Below, in pieces: positions 16,177-25,153 of a stretch of DNA of 64,000 nt. The notes under the pieces are model-generated. The model saw only the letters and a list, made by a program, of their open reading frames with translations. It ran no database searches and was not told the origin of the DNA. The stretch's first letter is position 1. Each line of letters opens with the position of its first letter. Source of the stretch: SIG607 sp045592625 (GTDB lineage: Bacteria; Bacillota; Clostridia; Oscillospirales; Acutalibacteraceae); contig JAZNVC010000013.1 of assembly GCA_045592625.1 (NCBI GenBank), positions 1 to 64,000 of the forward strand, written 5' to 3'. The position numbers were made by a program, and so were the translations under genes.

Positions 16177-17088
16177 ATGGCTTTTACTGCTAAAGACGTA
16201 CAGGCTCTCCGTGAGAAAACCGGTTGCGGTATGATGGACTGCAAAAAGGCTCTTGTTGAGTGCGATGGAAATATGGATGCTGCAGTTGACTACCTCAGAG
16301 AAAAAGGTCTTGCTTCTCAGGCTAAGAAGTCGGGAAGAATTGCCGCTGAAGGTACTGTAGCTGCTATTGTTAAAAACGGTGTAGGTGCTCTTGTTGAATT
16401 AAACTCTGAGACCGACTTCGTTGCTAACGGTGACGGCTTCAAGGCTCTTGCTGCTGAAGTTGCTGAAATCGTAGCTGATGAAAATCCTGCTGATTTAGAT
16501 GCTCTTCTTGCTACCTCTAAAAACGGTCAGACCGTTGAAGAAAAGGTACAGGAACTCTTCCTTGCTATCAGAGAAAACATTAAGGTTCGTCGTTTCGTTC
16601 GTTACGAGGGTAAGGTTGTTTCTTACATTCACGGCGGCGGCAAAATAGGTGTTCTTGTTAACTTCGAAACAGAAGCTGATGCAGACAATGCTGAACTTGT
16701 TGCTTGCGGCAAAAACGTAGCAATGCAGATTGCTGCTATGAACCCCCTCTTCCTTGATGAAGCCAGTGTTCCCGCTGACGTAATCGAAAAGGAAAAGGCT
16801 ATCATGGTTGCTCAGATGAAGGAAGATCCTAAAATGGCTAACAAGCCTGAAGCAGTTCTAGGTAAAATCGTTGAGGGCAAAATGGGCAAATACTATAAGG
16901 AAAACTGCCTTATTGAACAGCAGTACGTTATTGACGGTGATCTTACCGTTGGTAAGTACGTTGAAAGCGTTGCTAAGGCTATCGGCACTTCCGTTAAGAT
17001 TGCTTCTTACGTTCGTTTTGAAAAGGGCGAAGGTATTGAAAAGCGTGTTGACGATTTCGCTGCTGAAGTTGCTGCAATGGCAAAGTAA
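16177..17088 (+). CDS. tsf: elongation factor Ts
   Basis: A 303-residue nucleotide-exchange factor for EF-Tu. VQALREKTGCGMMDCKKALVE is the N-terminal domain that contacts EF-Tu, and LVELNSETDFVANGDGF is the conserved core motif. AAGAGGAAA precedes the ATG, 36 bases after rpsB. The operon ends at a strong terminator. Confidence 0.97.
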   Translation: MAFTAKDVQALREKTGCGMMDCKKALVECDGNMDAAVDYLREKGLASQAKKSGRIAAEGTVAAIVKNGVGALVELNSETDFVANGDGFKALAAEVAEIVADENPADLDALLATSKNGQTVEEKVQELFLAIRENIKVRRFVRYEGKVVSYIHGGGKIGVLVNFETEADADNAELVACGKNVAMQIAAMNPLFLDEASVPADVIEKEKAIMVAQMKEDPKMANKPEAVLGKIVEGKMGKYYKENCLIEQQYVIDGDLTVGKYVESVAKAIGTSVKIASYVRFEKGEGIEKRVDDFAAEVAAMAK

Positions 17089-17103
17089 TTTATCCTTAAA
17101 TTT

Positions 17104-17139
17104 AAAGCACTTGCAATTTTAAATTGCAAGTGCTTTTTT
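17104..17139 (+). terminator. rpsB-tsf terminator
   Basis: AAGCACTTGCAATTT pairs with AATTGCAAGTGCTT across a short turn and is followed by a T run to 17139. Confidence 0.9.
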
Positions 17140-17160
17140 CTTTATTACTTTTATATTTAG

Positions 17161-17268
17161 TTGTGGTACAAAAACAATAAAGTGGTAAATGATTGGATTA
17201 AGCAATATAAGTGTGAAGGCACTATTATTGAAAGCGGAGATAGGTATACTGGCGGTATGGGAAGTTGA
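17161..17268 (+). pseudogene. 35-codon coding-like fragment without a start
   Basis: This frame, closed by TAG at 17158-17160 and TGA at 17266-17268, reads LWYKNNKVVNDWIKQYKCEG and then TIIESGDRYTGGMGS. The amino-acid mix looks like real protein, unlike the other frames here, but it has no start codon or ribosome binding site and lies between two convergent terminators. It may be the end of a lost gene. I do not recognise the family. Confidence 0.3.
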
Positions 17269-17314
17269 GGTAGAGATAAAACTAATTAAGAAAAAAAGAA
17301 TAAGGGAAAAATAA

Positions 17315-17342
17315 GAGAGAAATTTCAATTGAAATTTCTCTC
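17315..17342 (-). terminator. terminator of the murI-DUF1934-argS operon
   Basis: GAGAGAAATTTC, loop AATT, GAAATTTCTCTC. On the minus strand it is followed by CTTATTTTT. Confidence 0.85.
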
Positions 17343-17368
17343 TCGTTTTGTTCGACAGTAATTTGACT

Positions 17369-19054
17369 TTACATAGTTTCAGGTGCGGAAATTTTGAGTA
17401 AATCGAGCACGTTTTTAATAACCGTTGCGGTGTTTGTGCAAAGGGTAAGACGGGCTTGCATAAGGCCTTCGTCGTCGCCTTTAACACGGCAAGAGTTATA
17501 AAACTTATGGAACTTAGTGGCAAGTTCTTCAACATAGTGTGTAATCTTTGCAGGGTCGTATGCATTTGCGGCTGAAATAATTTCATCTGTATAAGAAGCA
17601 AGGTGAACGGTAAGTTCTCTTTCTTCTGCGGTGCTTAACTTGCAAAGTTCTTCCGCTGTGCAGGTTCTTTGTGTAATACCGTCGGCAGCGAGGTTTCTTA
17701 TAATACTGCATATACGTGCATAAGCGTACTGAACGTAATATACGGGGTTTTTGTTAGATTCTTCAATAGCAAGGTCTAAATCAAAGTCAAAATGAGAATT
17801 AGGCTCTCTAAGATTAAAGAAGAAACGTGCAGCATCAATAGGCACCTCCTCAAGAAGCGTTACCAGAGTAATTGCCTTTCCGCTACGTTTACTTGCTTTT
17901 ATAATTTCGCCGTCTTTTACAAGACGAACCATTTGCATTAAAACAACGTCCAGACGACTGCTATCTACTCCTAAAGCCGTTAAAGCACCTTTAAGACGAG
18001 GAACATAGCCGTGATGGTCAGCACCTAAAATATCAATAGCCTTATCAAAGCCACGGGTAACAAGCTTGTTATAATGATAAGCAATATCGGGTACAATGTA
18101 GGTGGGAACACCGTTGCTTCTGACTAAAACGAAGTTGTCACTTCCGAAATCTTCACCCTTAAACCAAAGAGCATCTTCCTCTGTATAGGTGTGGCCGCTT
18201 TTCTTTAATAGTTCAATTATTCTTGCGGTTTCACCGTTAGCGTGGAGGGTACTTTCCTTAAACCAAGTGTTATATTCAATTCTGTATTTTAAAAGGTCAT
18301 CGTGAAGTCCTTGAATGTTTTTCGGAAGGGCAAATTCTACCAGTGCTTTTCTTCTTTCTTCTTCGCTAACCTTCATAAATTCATCTTTATGAATATGGGC
18401 AAAATTTTCTGCGTGAGCAATAATATCAGCACCGTGATAAGAATCTTCGGGCATTTCAATACTGCTGTCAAAAAGTTGCTGATATCTAAGAGAGAGAGAA
18501 AGTCCGAATTTATTTATCTGGTTACCTGCATCGTTAATATAAAATTCTCTTTCAACAAAGTAACCTGCTTTTTCCATAACTGCAGCAAGACAGTCACCAA
18601 GAGCACCACCTCTTGCATTACCAATATGCATAGGGCCGGTAGGGTTGGCTGAAACAAATTCAACTAAAACCTTTTTGTTTTCACCAAAACCGCTTTCTCC
18701 GTACTTTTCCTTTTTATTATCTATATCACACAGAATATCGGCATAGTATTTATCGTTTAAAAAGAGGTTGATAAATCCGGGACCTGCTATTTCATATTTT
18801 TCAATATAGCTACCCTTAAAATCTGCGTTAGCCATAATGGTTTCGGCGATTTTTCTGGGGGCACTCTTAAAAGCACGAGCCCACACGAGAGCCGCATTAA
18901 CTGCATAATCTCCGTGCTCACGTGATGCGGGGATTTCTATATTAAAATCAACCAGTTCTGCTTCGCATAAAAGGTTTTGGCTAATAGCCTTTTGTGCGGC
19001 ATTTACTATGATGTCCTTCATTTGTTTTTTTGCATTACTTACTAATAGTGACAT
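17369..19054 (-). CDS. argS: arginyl-tRNA synthetase
   Basis: A 561-residue class I synthetase that charges tRNA-Arg. The HIGH-type motif is ANPTGPMHIGNARGGALGD and the KMSKS-type motif is KASKRSGKAITL, the usual form in ArgS. The N-terminal Arg-specific additional domain is present and the C-terminal anticodon-binding domain ends the protein. The length is normal. It follows the DUF1934 gene by 4 bases and is probably in the murI operon. Confidence 0.96.
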   Translation of the reverse strand: MSLLVSNAKKQMKDIIVNAAQKAISQNLLCEAELVDFNIEIPASREHGDYAVNAALVWARAFKSAPRKIAETIMANADFKGSYIEKYEIAGPGFINLFLNDKYYADILCDIDNKKEKYGESGFGENKKVLVEFVSANPTGPMHIGNARGGALGDCLAAVMEKAGYFVEREFYINDAGNQINKFGLSLSLRYQQLFDSSIEMPEDSYHGADIIAHAENFAHIHKDEFMKVSEEERRKALVEFALPKNIQGLHDDLLKYRIEYNTWFKESTLHANGETARIIELLKKSGHTYTEEDALWFKGEDFGSDNFVLVRSNGVPTYIVPDIAYHYNKLVTRGFDKAIDILGADHHGYVPRLKGALTALGVDSSRLDVVLMQMVRLVKDGEIIKASKRSGKAITLVTLLEEVPIDAARFFFNLREPNSHFDFDLDLAIEESNKNPVYYVQYAYARICSIIRNLAADGITQRTCTAEELCKLSTAEERELTVHLASYTDEIISAANAYDPAKITHYVEELATKFHKFYNSCRVKGDDEGLMQARLTLCTNTATVIKNVLDLLKISAPETM

Positions 19055-19058
19055 AAAT

Positions 19059-19472
19059 TTAAACCTCTTTTACGGTAATTTCTATTCTGTTTTTGCCGAT
19101 GGGGGTGGAGTTCATATTTAAGGAATATATAAGTGATACCGTTCCACCGTTATCATTTAAAGTGCTTTTAACCTCTTCACCATAAATATCCATAATGAAT
19201 TCGCCCATTGGTGTAGAGTAAACCGAACTGTTACGGCGGCCGACCTCAATAATCATTTGATTTTCGGTAGCACCCGTTCGTTTTAGCAGAGCAATGTTTT
19301 CGCCAACCTTAAGCATTGTTTCGGTTTTTGTACCGTCCTCATTTATTTCATCGTAGAAAATGTAATATTTATCATTTTTAAAAGCATATGTTCCAACTGT
19401 TTTCAGTTCAACAACATCTTCATCTTTATCAATACTCTGAAAGCCTTTAACCGAAACTGTTACGTTTTTCAT
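19059..19472 (-). CDS. DUF1934 (YwiB-like) beta-barrel protein
   Basis: A 137-residue protein with a pattern of alternating short strands (VTVSVKGFQ, KYYIFYDE, MIIEVGRR, SLIYSLNM) and the PMGEFIMDIYG motif seen in the DUF1934 family. This family is often encoded next to argS in Firmicutes, as here, and has a calycin-like fold of unknown role. Its start overlaps the murI stop by four bases. Confidence 0.8.
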   Translation of the reverse strand: MKNVTVSVKGFQSIDKDEDVVELKTVGTYAFKNDKYYIFYDEINEDGTKTETMLKVGENIALLKRTGATENQMIIEVGRRNSSVYSTPMGEFIMDIYGEEVKSTLNDNGGTVSLIYSLNMNSTPIGKNRIEITVKEV

Positions 19473-20287
19473 ATCTTTTCAATATCCACCTGACTTAGTT
19501 GTTCCTCCGTAGGTTCTTTCCCTAAAAGCATATGAGCTGTAGCCTTAAAGGAGGGGGTGACGTCGCTTACAAAATATTTTTGTGTTGAAGCGGTTGCCGA
19601 ATTGTTTAATAAATCTTTTTCTATAAGAACGTCCTTAACGGCATGAGCGGTAGAGATACCTGCATTAATGAGTGTAACATCATTACCCATATAACGAGTT
19701 ATTGCATTGCTTAGAACAGGGTAGTGGGTACAGCCTAAAATAAGGGTGTCAACTCCCGCTTCTTTCAGTGGAGCAAGGTAGCGTTTAACCGTTTCAAAAA
19801 CAATGATATCATTTTGGTCTGTAAAACCCGATTCCACAAGCGGAACAAAAAGTGTGCAACTTTTAAGGTGAACCTGAGCATTAGGCATAAGTTCTTTAAT
19901 AACCCGTTTATGCTCACCGCTGGATATGGTAGCATTTGTACCTATTACGCCTATTTTACCGTTTTTGGTAGCCTTTACCGCTGCTTTAGCGGCGTGGGAA
20001 ACCACTTCGATATAAGGAACGGGGAGCTGTTCACCTATATCACTTGCAACAGAACTTACTGTGCCGCAGGCGGCAACAATAAGCTTTACGTTTTGACTAA
20101 GCAAAAAGGTTTCGTCCTGACTGGCATATCTTCGGATTGTATCACGGCTTTTTGTACCGTAAGGAACACGGTCGGTATCACCAAAATATATAATATCTTC
20201 ATTTGGCAAAACGTTTAAAATTTCCTTAACAACCGTAAGACCGCCTAGCCCTGAGTCAAAAACACCTATTGGACGGTTATCAGCCAA
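19469..20287 (-). CDS. murI: glutamate racemase
   Basis: A 272-residue cofactor-free racemase making D-glutamate for peptidoglycan. IGVFDSGLGGLTVVKEI is the N-terminal signature. The two catalytic cysteines are in VAACGTVSS (Cys74) and LGCTHYPVL. The first motif usually reads ACNT, so Gly for Asn is a variation worth noting. The start is TTG at 20287 with GGGGGAG upstream on the minus strand. It is the first gene of a minus-strand operon with DUF1934 and argS. Confidence 0.93.
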   Translation of the reverse strand: MADNRPIGVFDSGLGGLTVVKEILNVLPNEDIIYFGDTDRVPYGTKSRDTIRRYASQDETFLLSQNVKLIVAACGTVSSVASDIGEQLPVPYIEVVSHAAKAAVKATKNGKIGVIGTNATISSGEHKRVIKELMPNAQVHLKSCTLFVPLVESGFTDQNDIIVFETVKRYLAPLKEAGVDTLILGCTHYPVLSNAITRYMGNDVTLINAGISTAHAVKDVLIEKDLLNNSATASTQKYFVSDVTPSFKATAHMLLGKEPTEEQLSQVDIEKI

Positions 20288-20315
20288 AAAAACTCCCCCT
20301 AATATAATATATTAC

Positions 20316-20343
20316 ATTATATAATAACATAATTTTTCGCCAA
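20316..20343 (-). promoter_or_regulatory. murI operon promoter
   Basis: On the minus strand, TTGGCG (20343-20338), 16 bases, TATAAT (20321-20316). Confidence 0.5.
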
Positions 20344-20375
20344 CTGCAACACCAAAAATATTGAAAGTATTATAC

Positions 20376-20404
20376 TTGAAAAAAATCAAACTATGATGTA
20401 TAAT
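20376..20404 (+). promoter_or_regulatory. promoter of the S2P-scpAB operon
   Basis: TTGAAA (20376-20381), 17 bases, TATAAT (20399-20404), 36 bases before the start codon and divergent from the murI promoter. Confidence 0.8.
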
Positions 20405-20440
20405 TATATGGAATATAAAATTATGATAGGAGCGGTATAA

Positions 20441-21115
20441 TTGCTTTTTGATTTAATTAATGGGAAGGTAAGTTTTGCATCGGCGGTAGCTTATATTATA
20501 GCTTCGCTTATTGTAATATTTGTTACCCTGCCTTTTCACGAATATGCTCACGCTTACGTTGCCGATAGATTAGGTGATAGAACTGCACGATATCAGGGTA
20601 GGCTTACCCTTAATCCTCTCGGTCATATTGATTATTTGGGTGCCCTTGCAATTATTCTTTTTGGCTTTGGTTGGGCACGTCCTGTTCCTGTTAATGCAAA
20701 TAATTTTAAAAACCCGAAAAGAGATATGGCTATTTCTGCTGCAGCAGGACCTATAATGAATCTTATACTCGCGTTTTTGGGTAGTTTTTTGCATTGCTTA
20801 TTTGTATATATAGCTCTTGGTAAAGACAGCATTTTCTGTGTGTATGTTGCTATTTTATTTGATGCATTTTGTGTTATAAACGTAGGCCTTGCAGTATTTA
20901 ATCTTCTTCCTATTCCTCCCCTTGACGGATGGAAGGTTTTGGGGGCAGTGCTTCCCGCAAGAATTTATTGGAAGATAATGGCGTATGAACGTTATATCAG
21001 CTTTGCCGTTATTCTTCTTATTTGCACAGGAGCATTAAGTGTTCCCCTTGGCATTATAAGAGGGTTCTTTTATACCGTTGTTACCTTCTTGCCTAAAGTT
21101 ATTTTTGGATTTTAA
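20441..21115 (+). CDS. site-2 protease family (M50) membrane metalloprotease
   Basis: A 224-residue polytopic protein. PFHEYAHAYVADRLGD has the HExxH zinc site within the first membrane region, LGHIDYLGALAIILFGFGWARPVPVN is typical of the short M50 proteins, and LLPIPPLDGWK supplies the third ligand Asp. There is no PDZ domain. The start is TTG with AGGAG upstream. It is placed directly upstream of scpA in many Clostridia; the substrate is unknown. Confidence 0.88.
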   Translation: MLFDLINGKVSFASAVAYIIASLIVIFVTLPFHEYAHAYVADRLGDRTARYQGRLTLNPLGHIDYLGALAIILFGFGWARPVPVNANNFKNPKRDMAISAAAGPIMNLILAFLGSFLHCLFVYIALGKDSIFCVYVAILFDAFCVINVGLAVFNLLPIPPLDGWKVLGAVLPARIYWKIMAYERYISFAVILLICTGALSVPLGIIRGFFYTVVTFLPKVIFGF

Positions 21116-21126
21116 AAGGAATTTTT

Positions 21127-21843
21127 ATGGAAACTGTATTATCATACAAGGTTGAGGATTTTGAAGGACCTTTAGACCTATTGCTTCAACTTATTGCAAA
21201 AAATAAACTTAATATTTACGATATCCAGCTTACCGTATTAATCGATCAGTATCTTGAACAGATAAAGTTGATGGAACTTAATAATATGGATATAGCAAGT
21301 GATTTTCTTGCTATGGCTTCACGTCTTATTTATATTAAGACTGTAAGTTTACTTCCAAAGCACCAAGAAATTGAAGAACTTAAAAAAGAGCTTACGGGAG
21401 AACTTTTGGAATATCAGGTTTGCCGAGAAATTGCGGCAAAGCTTAATGATATGAGCCGTGATATTGACAGATTTGTTAAAAATGCTTCGCCCGTTGAACT
21501 GGATAAGACCTATACTTTAAGTCATGATGCAGGTTTGATTTTTGAAGCGTATTTATCGGCGGCAGGCAGAGGCAAAAGAAAACTTCCTCCTTCCACCGCA
21601 CCCTTTACAAAAATTGTTGCTAAAAAAATTGTATCGGTTTCAAGTAAAATCGTTTACGTAATGCGTAATCTGTTTAAAGGCGGAAAGAAAAAACTTTCTA
21701 CTCTTTATATGGGTGCAAAGAGCCGTTCTGAACTTGTTGCAACATTCCTGGCAGTGCTGGAACTGTGCAAAGCCAACCGGGTAAAAATTGATGGAGATGC
21801 CCAGTCGGCTGAAATCACTCTAATTAAGGAGAAGAAAAAATGA
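21127..21843 (+). CDS. scpA: segregation and condensation protein A (kleisin)
   Basis: A 238-residue kleisin that bridges the SMC dimer in chromosome condensation. YKVEDFEGPLDLLLQLIAKNKLNIYDI is the conserved SMC-neck-binding N-terminus and the C-terminal winged helix includes SRSELVATFLAVLELCKANRV. The middle is slightly longer and more basic than usual. Its stop overlaps scpB by four bases (ATGA). Confidence 0.95.
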   Translation: METVLSYKVEDFEGPLDLLLQLIAKNKLNIYDIQLTVLIDQYLEQIKLMELNNMDIASDFLAMASRLIYIKTVSLLPKHQEIEELKKELTGELLEYQVCREIAAKLNDMSRDIDRFVKNASPVELDKTYTLSHDAGLIFEAYLSAAGRGKRKLPPSTAPFTKIVAKKIVSVSSKIVYVMRNLFKGGKKKLSTLYMGAKSRSELVATFLAVLELCKANRVKIDGDAQSAEITLIKEKKK

Positions 21844-22424
21844 GTAAAGAAACATTACTGCTTTTACCGGCGGTTGAGGCTGTACTTTTCGCTTCGGGTG
21901 AGCCCGTAAGCATAGATAGGCTTTCAAACGTGTTTGGTATTTCTGTGGATGAAATAAATGAGGTTGTGACCGCTCTTAAAGAGCGTCTTGACAAAAGCGG
22001 TTCAGGAATTGAACTTTTAAAACTTGCAAATGCTTATCAGCTTTCCACAAGAAGCGAATATGGTGAGTATGTTCGCAAAAATGCCGATATTCACCGTAAA
22101 ACCCCGCTTTCTCAGGCGGCATTTGAAGTTTTAGCCGTAGTTGCTTATAATCAGCCTGTTACAAAATCATTTATAGAGCAGGTTAGAGGTGTTGACTGTT
22201 CAAGTACCGTTACAACACTTATTGAAAAGGGCTTACTTGAAGAAAGAGGAAGGCTTGAACTTCCGGGTAAACCCTTGCTTTACGGAACTACCAAAAACTT
22301 TTTAAGATGCTTTGGAATATCTGATTTATCAGAGCTTCCACCACTTCCCTATGAAGAACAGGGAGAAACTCAAACCGACCTTGGCGAACAGCTATCGGTT
22401 GATGATGTATTAAACGAAGAATAA
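21840..22424 (+). CDS. scpB: segregation and condensation protein B
   Basis: A 194-residue partner of ScpA made of two winged-helix domains. LLPAVEAVLFASGEPVSIDRLSNVFG is the N-terminal domain; RKTPLSQAAFEVLAVVAYNQPVTKSFIEQVRGVDCSSTV is the conserved second domain. Translation is coupled to scpA by the ATGA overlap. Confidence 0.95.
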   Translation: MSKETLLLLPAVEAVLFASGEPVSIDRLSNVFGISVDEINEVVTALKERLDKSGSGIELLKLANAYQLSTRSEYGEYVRKNADIHRKTPLSQAAFEVLAVVAYNQPVTKSFIEQVRGVDCSSTVTTLIEKGLLEERGRLELPGKPLLYGTTKNFLRCFGISDLSELPPLPYEEQGETQTDLGEQLSVDDVLNEE

Positions 22425-22442
22425 GAAACGGATGTGACTAAA

Positions 22443-22805
22443 ATGAGTGAAAACAATTTAAAAGGTATAATGGATGTTTCAATGGACAAGCTTCGTGCTA
22501 TGGTGGACGCTGATACTGTTATAGGTACTCCTATTGTTCTAGGTGAGGTTACACTTATTCCGGTATCAAAGGTTGCTTTTGGTATTGCTACCGGCGGAAG
22601 TGATTTTCCGAACAAAACCGAGCAAAAGATTTTTGGCGGTGCCAGCGGAGCAGGAGTTACAATTTCTCCCATTGGCTTTATAAGTGTAAGCGGAAACAAC
22701 GTGAGAATGCTTCCTATAAGCAGTGACAACACAATAGTTGACAGAGCTATTGCTGCCGCACCTGACCTTATCGAAAAGGTTAAAGAGGTATTTACCGGCA
22801 AATAA
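22443..22805 (+). CDS. GerW/YtfJ-family spore protein
   Basis: A 120-residue protein with GIMDVSMDKLRAMVDADTVIGTPIVLGEVTLIPVSKVAFG, a strongly conserved start in the YtfJ/GerW family, and a glycine-rich middle (GGASGAGVTISPIGF). In Bacillus it is needed for spore germination. I use the ATG at 22443; a GTG three codons earlier is possible and no strong ribosome site separates them. It sits at the usual place after scpB and before a D,D-carboxypeptidase. Whether this organism sporulates cannot be told from the window. Confidence 0.85.
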   Translation: MSENNLKGIMDVSMDKLRAMVDADTVIGTPIVLGEVTLIPVSKVAFGIATGGSDFPNKTEQKIFGGASGAGVTISPIGFISVSGNNVRMLPISSDNTIVDRAIAAAPDLIEKVKEVFTGK

Positions 22806-22817
22806 TGAGCATATAAA

Positions 22818-22853
22818 ATCCCCTTTTACAGTAATTATATTAAGAAAGGGGAT
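22818..22853 (+). promoter_or_regulatory. hairpin covering the dacF ribosome binding site
   Basis: ATCCCCTTT (22818-22826) pairs perfectly with AAAGGGGAT (22845-22853). The 3' arm contains the AAGGGG that precedes the TTG start at 22860, so the folded RNA would hide the ribosome site. Confidence 0.55.
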
Positions 22854-22859
22854 GTCTTA

Positions 22860-23963
22860 TTGAAAAGGTTTTTATCTTTTTTTATTATATTGGCGTTGCT
22901 TATTTGCAATCTTAATGCTGATGCTTTGTCAATTAACGCCAAATCGGCTGTTTTAATAGACGCACTCAGCGGTGAAGTTATTTATGCCTATAACGCTAAC
23001 GAAAAACTTTCTATGGCAAGTACCACCAAAATAATGACGGCACTTATTCTGTGCGAACAGGAAGATTTACAAAAAGAAATAACCGTCACAAAGGAAATGG
23101 TTAATGTAGAAGGCACTTCTATGGGGCTTACCGTAGGAACAAAGGTATCCTTTAATGCACTTCTTTACGGAATGCTTCTTGCATCGGGAAATGATGCTGC
23201 AAATGCTGCGGCAATAGCGATAGGCGGTAATATTCCTTCTTTTGTTACCATTATGAATAAAAGGGCAGAGGAATTAGGGCTTAAGAACACCCACTTTGAT
23301 ACTCCGTCGGGACTGGACGGCGAAACCCATTATACAACTGCTTATGAACTGGCACTTCTTACCCGTTATGCACTTAATAATAACGAATTTTCGGCTGCCG
23401 CAAAAACCAAAAGCATAACACTTGAATATTGTGGAGTAAACCGTACGCTTTATAATCATAATAAATTGCTTACTACCTTTAACGGTGCTATAGGAGTGAA
23501 AACGGGTTTTACCAAAAAATCGGGCAGATGTCTTGTGTCGGCTGCAGAGCGTGACGGCGGAAGGGTAATTGCCGTAACCTTAAATGACCCTGATGACTGG
23601 AAAGACCATAGTGAGCTTTTAAACCTGGGGCTTGAAAAACTGGATGAAGAAAAGCAGACCTTTAATAAAAAAACCTATGAGGTTGAGGTAAAAGGCGGAA
23701 AAGAGGACTTTGTAACCGCAAAAAGTACTGAAGTTTCCTTTAGAACCTACAAAGAAAAGGTGACCAAAAAGGTGTATATAATGCCCTATGTCAGTGCACC
23801 TGTTGAAAAGGGAGAGGAAATAGGTTATATTGAATATTATTGCGGAAATTTAATGTGTGCAAAAGAGATATTAACAGCGGAAAATGAGGTTTTGGCAGAG
23901 CAGTGTGCAAAAAAAACCAAACTTATTATACTTAATTTTAAAAGAATTTTAAGACTTATTTAG
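22860..23963 (+). CDS. dacF: D-alanyl-D-alanine carboxypeptidase (S11, DacF-like)
   Basis: A 367-residue penicillin-binding protein that trims the terminal D-Ala of peptidoglycan stem peptides. The signal peptide is MKRFLSFFIILALLICNLNADA. The active-site motifs are complete: Ser54-Thr-Thr-Lys57 in MASTTKIMTA, SGN in LLASGNDAAN and KTG in VKTGFTKKSG. The C-terminal beta domain is present, with a short hydrophobic end. The start is TTG; its ribosome site lies in the hairpin just described. It precedes rluB by 10 bases. Confidence 0.94.
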   Translation: MKRFLSFFIILALLICNLNADALSINAKSAVLIDALSGEVIYAYNANEKLSMASTTKIMTALILCEQEDLQKEITVTKEMVNVEGTSMGLTVGTKVSFNALLYGMLLASGNDAANAAAIAIGGNIPSFVTIMNKRAEELGLKNTHFDTPSGLDGETHYTTAYELALLTRYALNNNEFSAAAKTKSITLEYCGVNRTLYNHNKLLTTFNGAIGVKTGFTKKSGRCLVSAAERDGGRVIAVTLNDPDDWKDHSELLNLGLEKLDEEKQTFNKKTYEVEVKGGKEDFVTAKSTEVSFRTYKEKVTKKVYIMPYVSAPVEKGEEIGYIEYYCGNLMCAKEILTAENEVLAEQCAKKTKLIILNFKRILRLI

Positions 23964-23973
23964 AGGAGAAAAT

Positions 23974-24717
23974 ATGAAGGATAACAGAATACGTCTTCAA
24001 AAGCACTTGGCTGATTGCGGAGTTGCATCCAGAAGAAAATCTGAGGAACTGATTGAAAACAGAAAGGTAAAGGTTAACGGCAGAGTGGCTTCTATAGGTG
24101 ACAAGGTTGACCCTATACGTGATAAAATTACAGTTTCGGGAAAAACGGTTGTCCCGGTAAACAAAAAGGTTTATATTATGCTCCATAAACCACGGGGTTT
24201 TGTTACTACAGTTTCAGATGAGCTTGGCAGAAGATGTGTTACCGATCTGGTTAAAGATGTGGGAGTAAGAGTATTTCCCGTAGGCAGACTTGATAAAGAT
24301 TCCGAAGGACTTTTACTTATGACCAATGACGGAGAGTTCGCTAATAATCTTACCCATCCGTCAAAGCATGTAAATAAAACATACCGCACTACAGTAAAAG
24401 GCGAGGTATCAGACGAGCAACTTCTTAATCTTGCAGAGGGGGTTGAAATAGACGGTAAAAAAACCCTTCCTTGCGACTGCTTTATAGCAGAACGTAAAAG
24501 CGACAGAACTGTACTTATTTTTATAATTCACGAGGGCAGAAACCGTCAGATAAGAAAAATGTGCGAGACTGTAGGACTTGAGGTTTTAAGACTTAAACGT
24601 ACCGAAATAGCAGGTGTAAAACTTGGTATGTTACCGCAGGGTAAATGGCGTGACCTGAATGAAAGGGAAATGAAGCGTCTTACCTCTATTTCTGAAAGCA
24701 AGGAGGGTGTACGGTGA
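23974..24717 (+). CDS. rluB: 23S/16S rRNA pseudouridine synthase, RluB/RsuA type
   Basis: A 247-residue enzyme. Residues 5-50 form an S4 RNA-binding domain (RLQKHLADCGVASRRKSEELI), followed by the RsuA-family catalytic core with the Asp in VFPVGRLDKDSEGLLLMTNDGEF and the motif EGRNRQIRKMCE. RluB isomerises U2605 of 23S rRNA in E. coli; the exact target here is inferred. GAGGAG precedes the ATG. The next start overlaps its stop. Confidence 0.92.
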   Translation: MKDNRIRLQKHLADCGVASRRKSEELIENRKVKVNGRVASIGDKVDPIRDKITVSGKTVVPVNKKVYIMLHKPRGFVTTVSDELGRRCVTDLVKDVGVRVFPVGRLDKDSEGLLLMTNDGEFANNLTHPSKHVNKTYRTTVKGEVSDEQLLNLAEGVEIDGKKTLPCDCFIAERKSDRTVLIFIIHEGRNRQIRKMCETVGLEVLRLKRTEIAGVKLGMLPQGKWRDLNEREMKRLTSISESKEGVR

Positions 24718-25097
24718 TAAGCGTACTTCCGGTAAAGGATAAAACCCATATCAAAGCACTGTTCGATATGTTTGGTGCAAACTTTAATGAGTTTTCGGGT
24801 GCAGTTGAGGCAACCGACGGAGAAGATAGGCTTGGTTTTGCAATTTACTATCTTGACAGTGAAAAAATTACTATTTTGGATATTGAACCAAAAAACGATT
24901 TGGCACTTGCCGACGGAATTCTAAGAAGTGCTCTTCACAATGCAGTTTGTGCAAAGGTTATGAAGGCTTGTTATAATGAAAATTCGCCTGTTTTTATTTT
25001 TAAAAAACTGAAATTTATTCTTGACGAAAATGAAAAAAAACTTAATATTAATAAACTGTTTGAAAGTTGTTGCAGTTGTACCGATAAAAATACTTGA
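24714..25097 (+). CDS. hypothetical protein, GNAT-like in outline
   Basis: A 127-residue protein beginning with GTG that overlaps the rluB stop by four bases. GFAIYYLDSEKITILDIEPKNDLALADGILRSALHNAVCAKV and a late FKKLKFI resemble the beta-alpha pattern of GNAT acetyltransferases, but the acetyl-CoA-binding motif is not clear. The end is cysteine-rich (CCSCTDKNT). I cannot assign a function. Confidence 0.7.
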   Translation: MISVLPVKDKTHIKALFDMFGANFNEFSGAVEATDGEDRLGFAIYYLDSEKITILDIEPKNDLALADGILRSALHNAVCAKVMKACYNENSPVFIFKKLKFILDENEKKLNINKLFESCCSCTDKNT

Positions 25098-25122
25098 TTT
25101 TTATAAGCACTTGTGATAGAAT
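25094..25122 (+). promoter_or_regulatory. secG promoter
   Basis: TTGATT (25094-25099), 17 bases, TAGAAT (25117-25122), 31 bases before the ATG. It overlaps the end of the preceding gene. Confidence 0.7.
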
Positions 25123-25153
25123 TGGTGTGTTAACCGATTAGGAGGAATTATAA

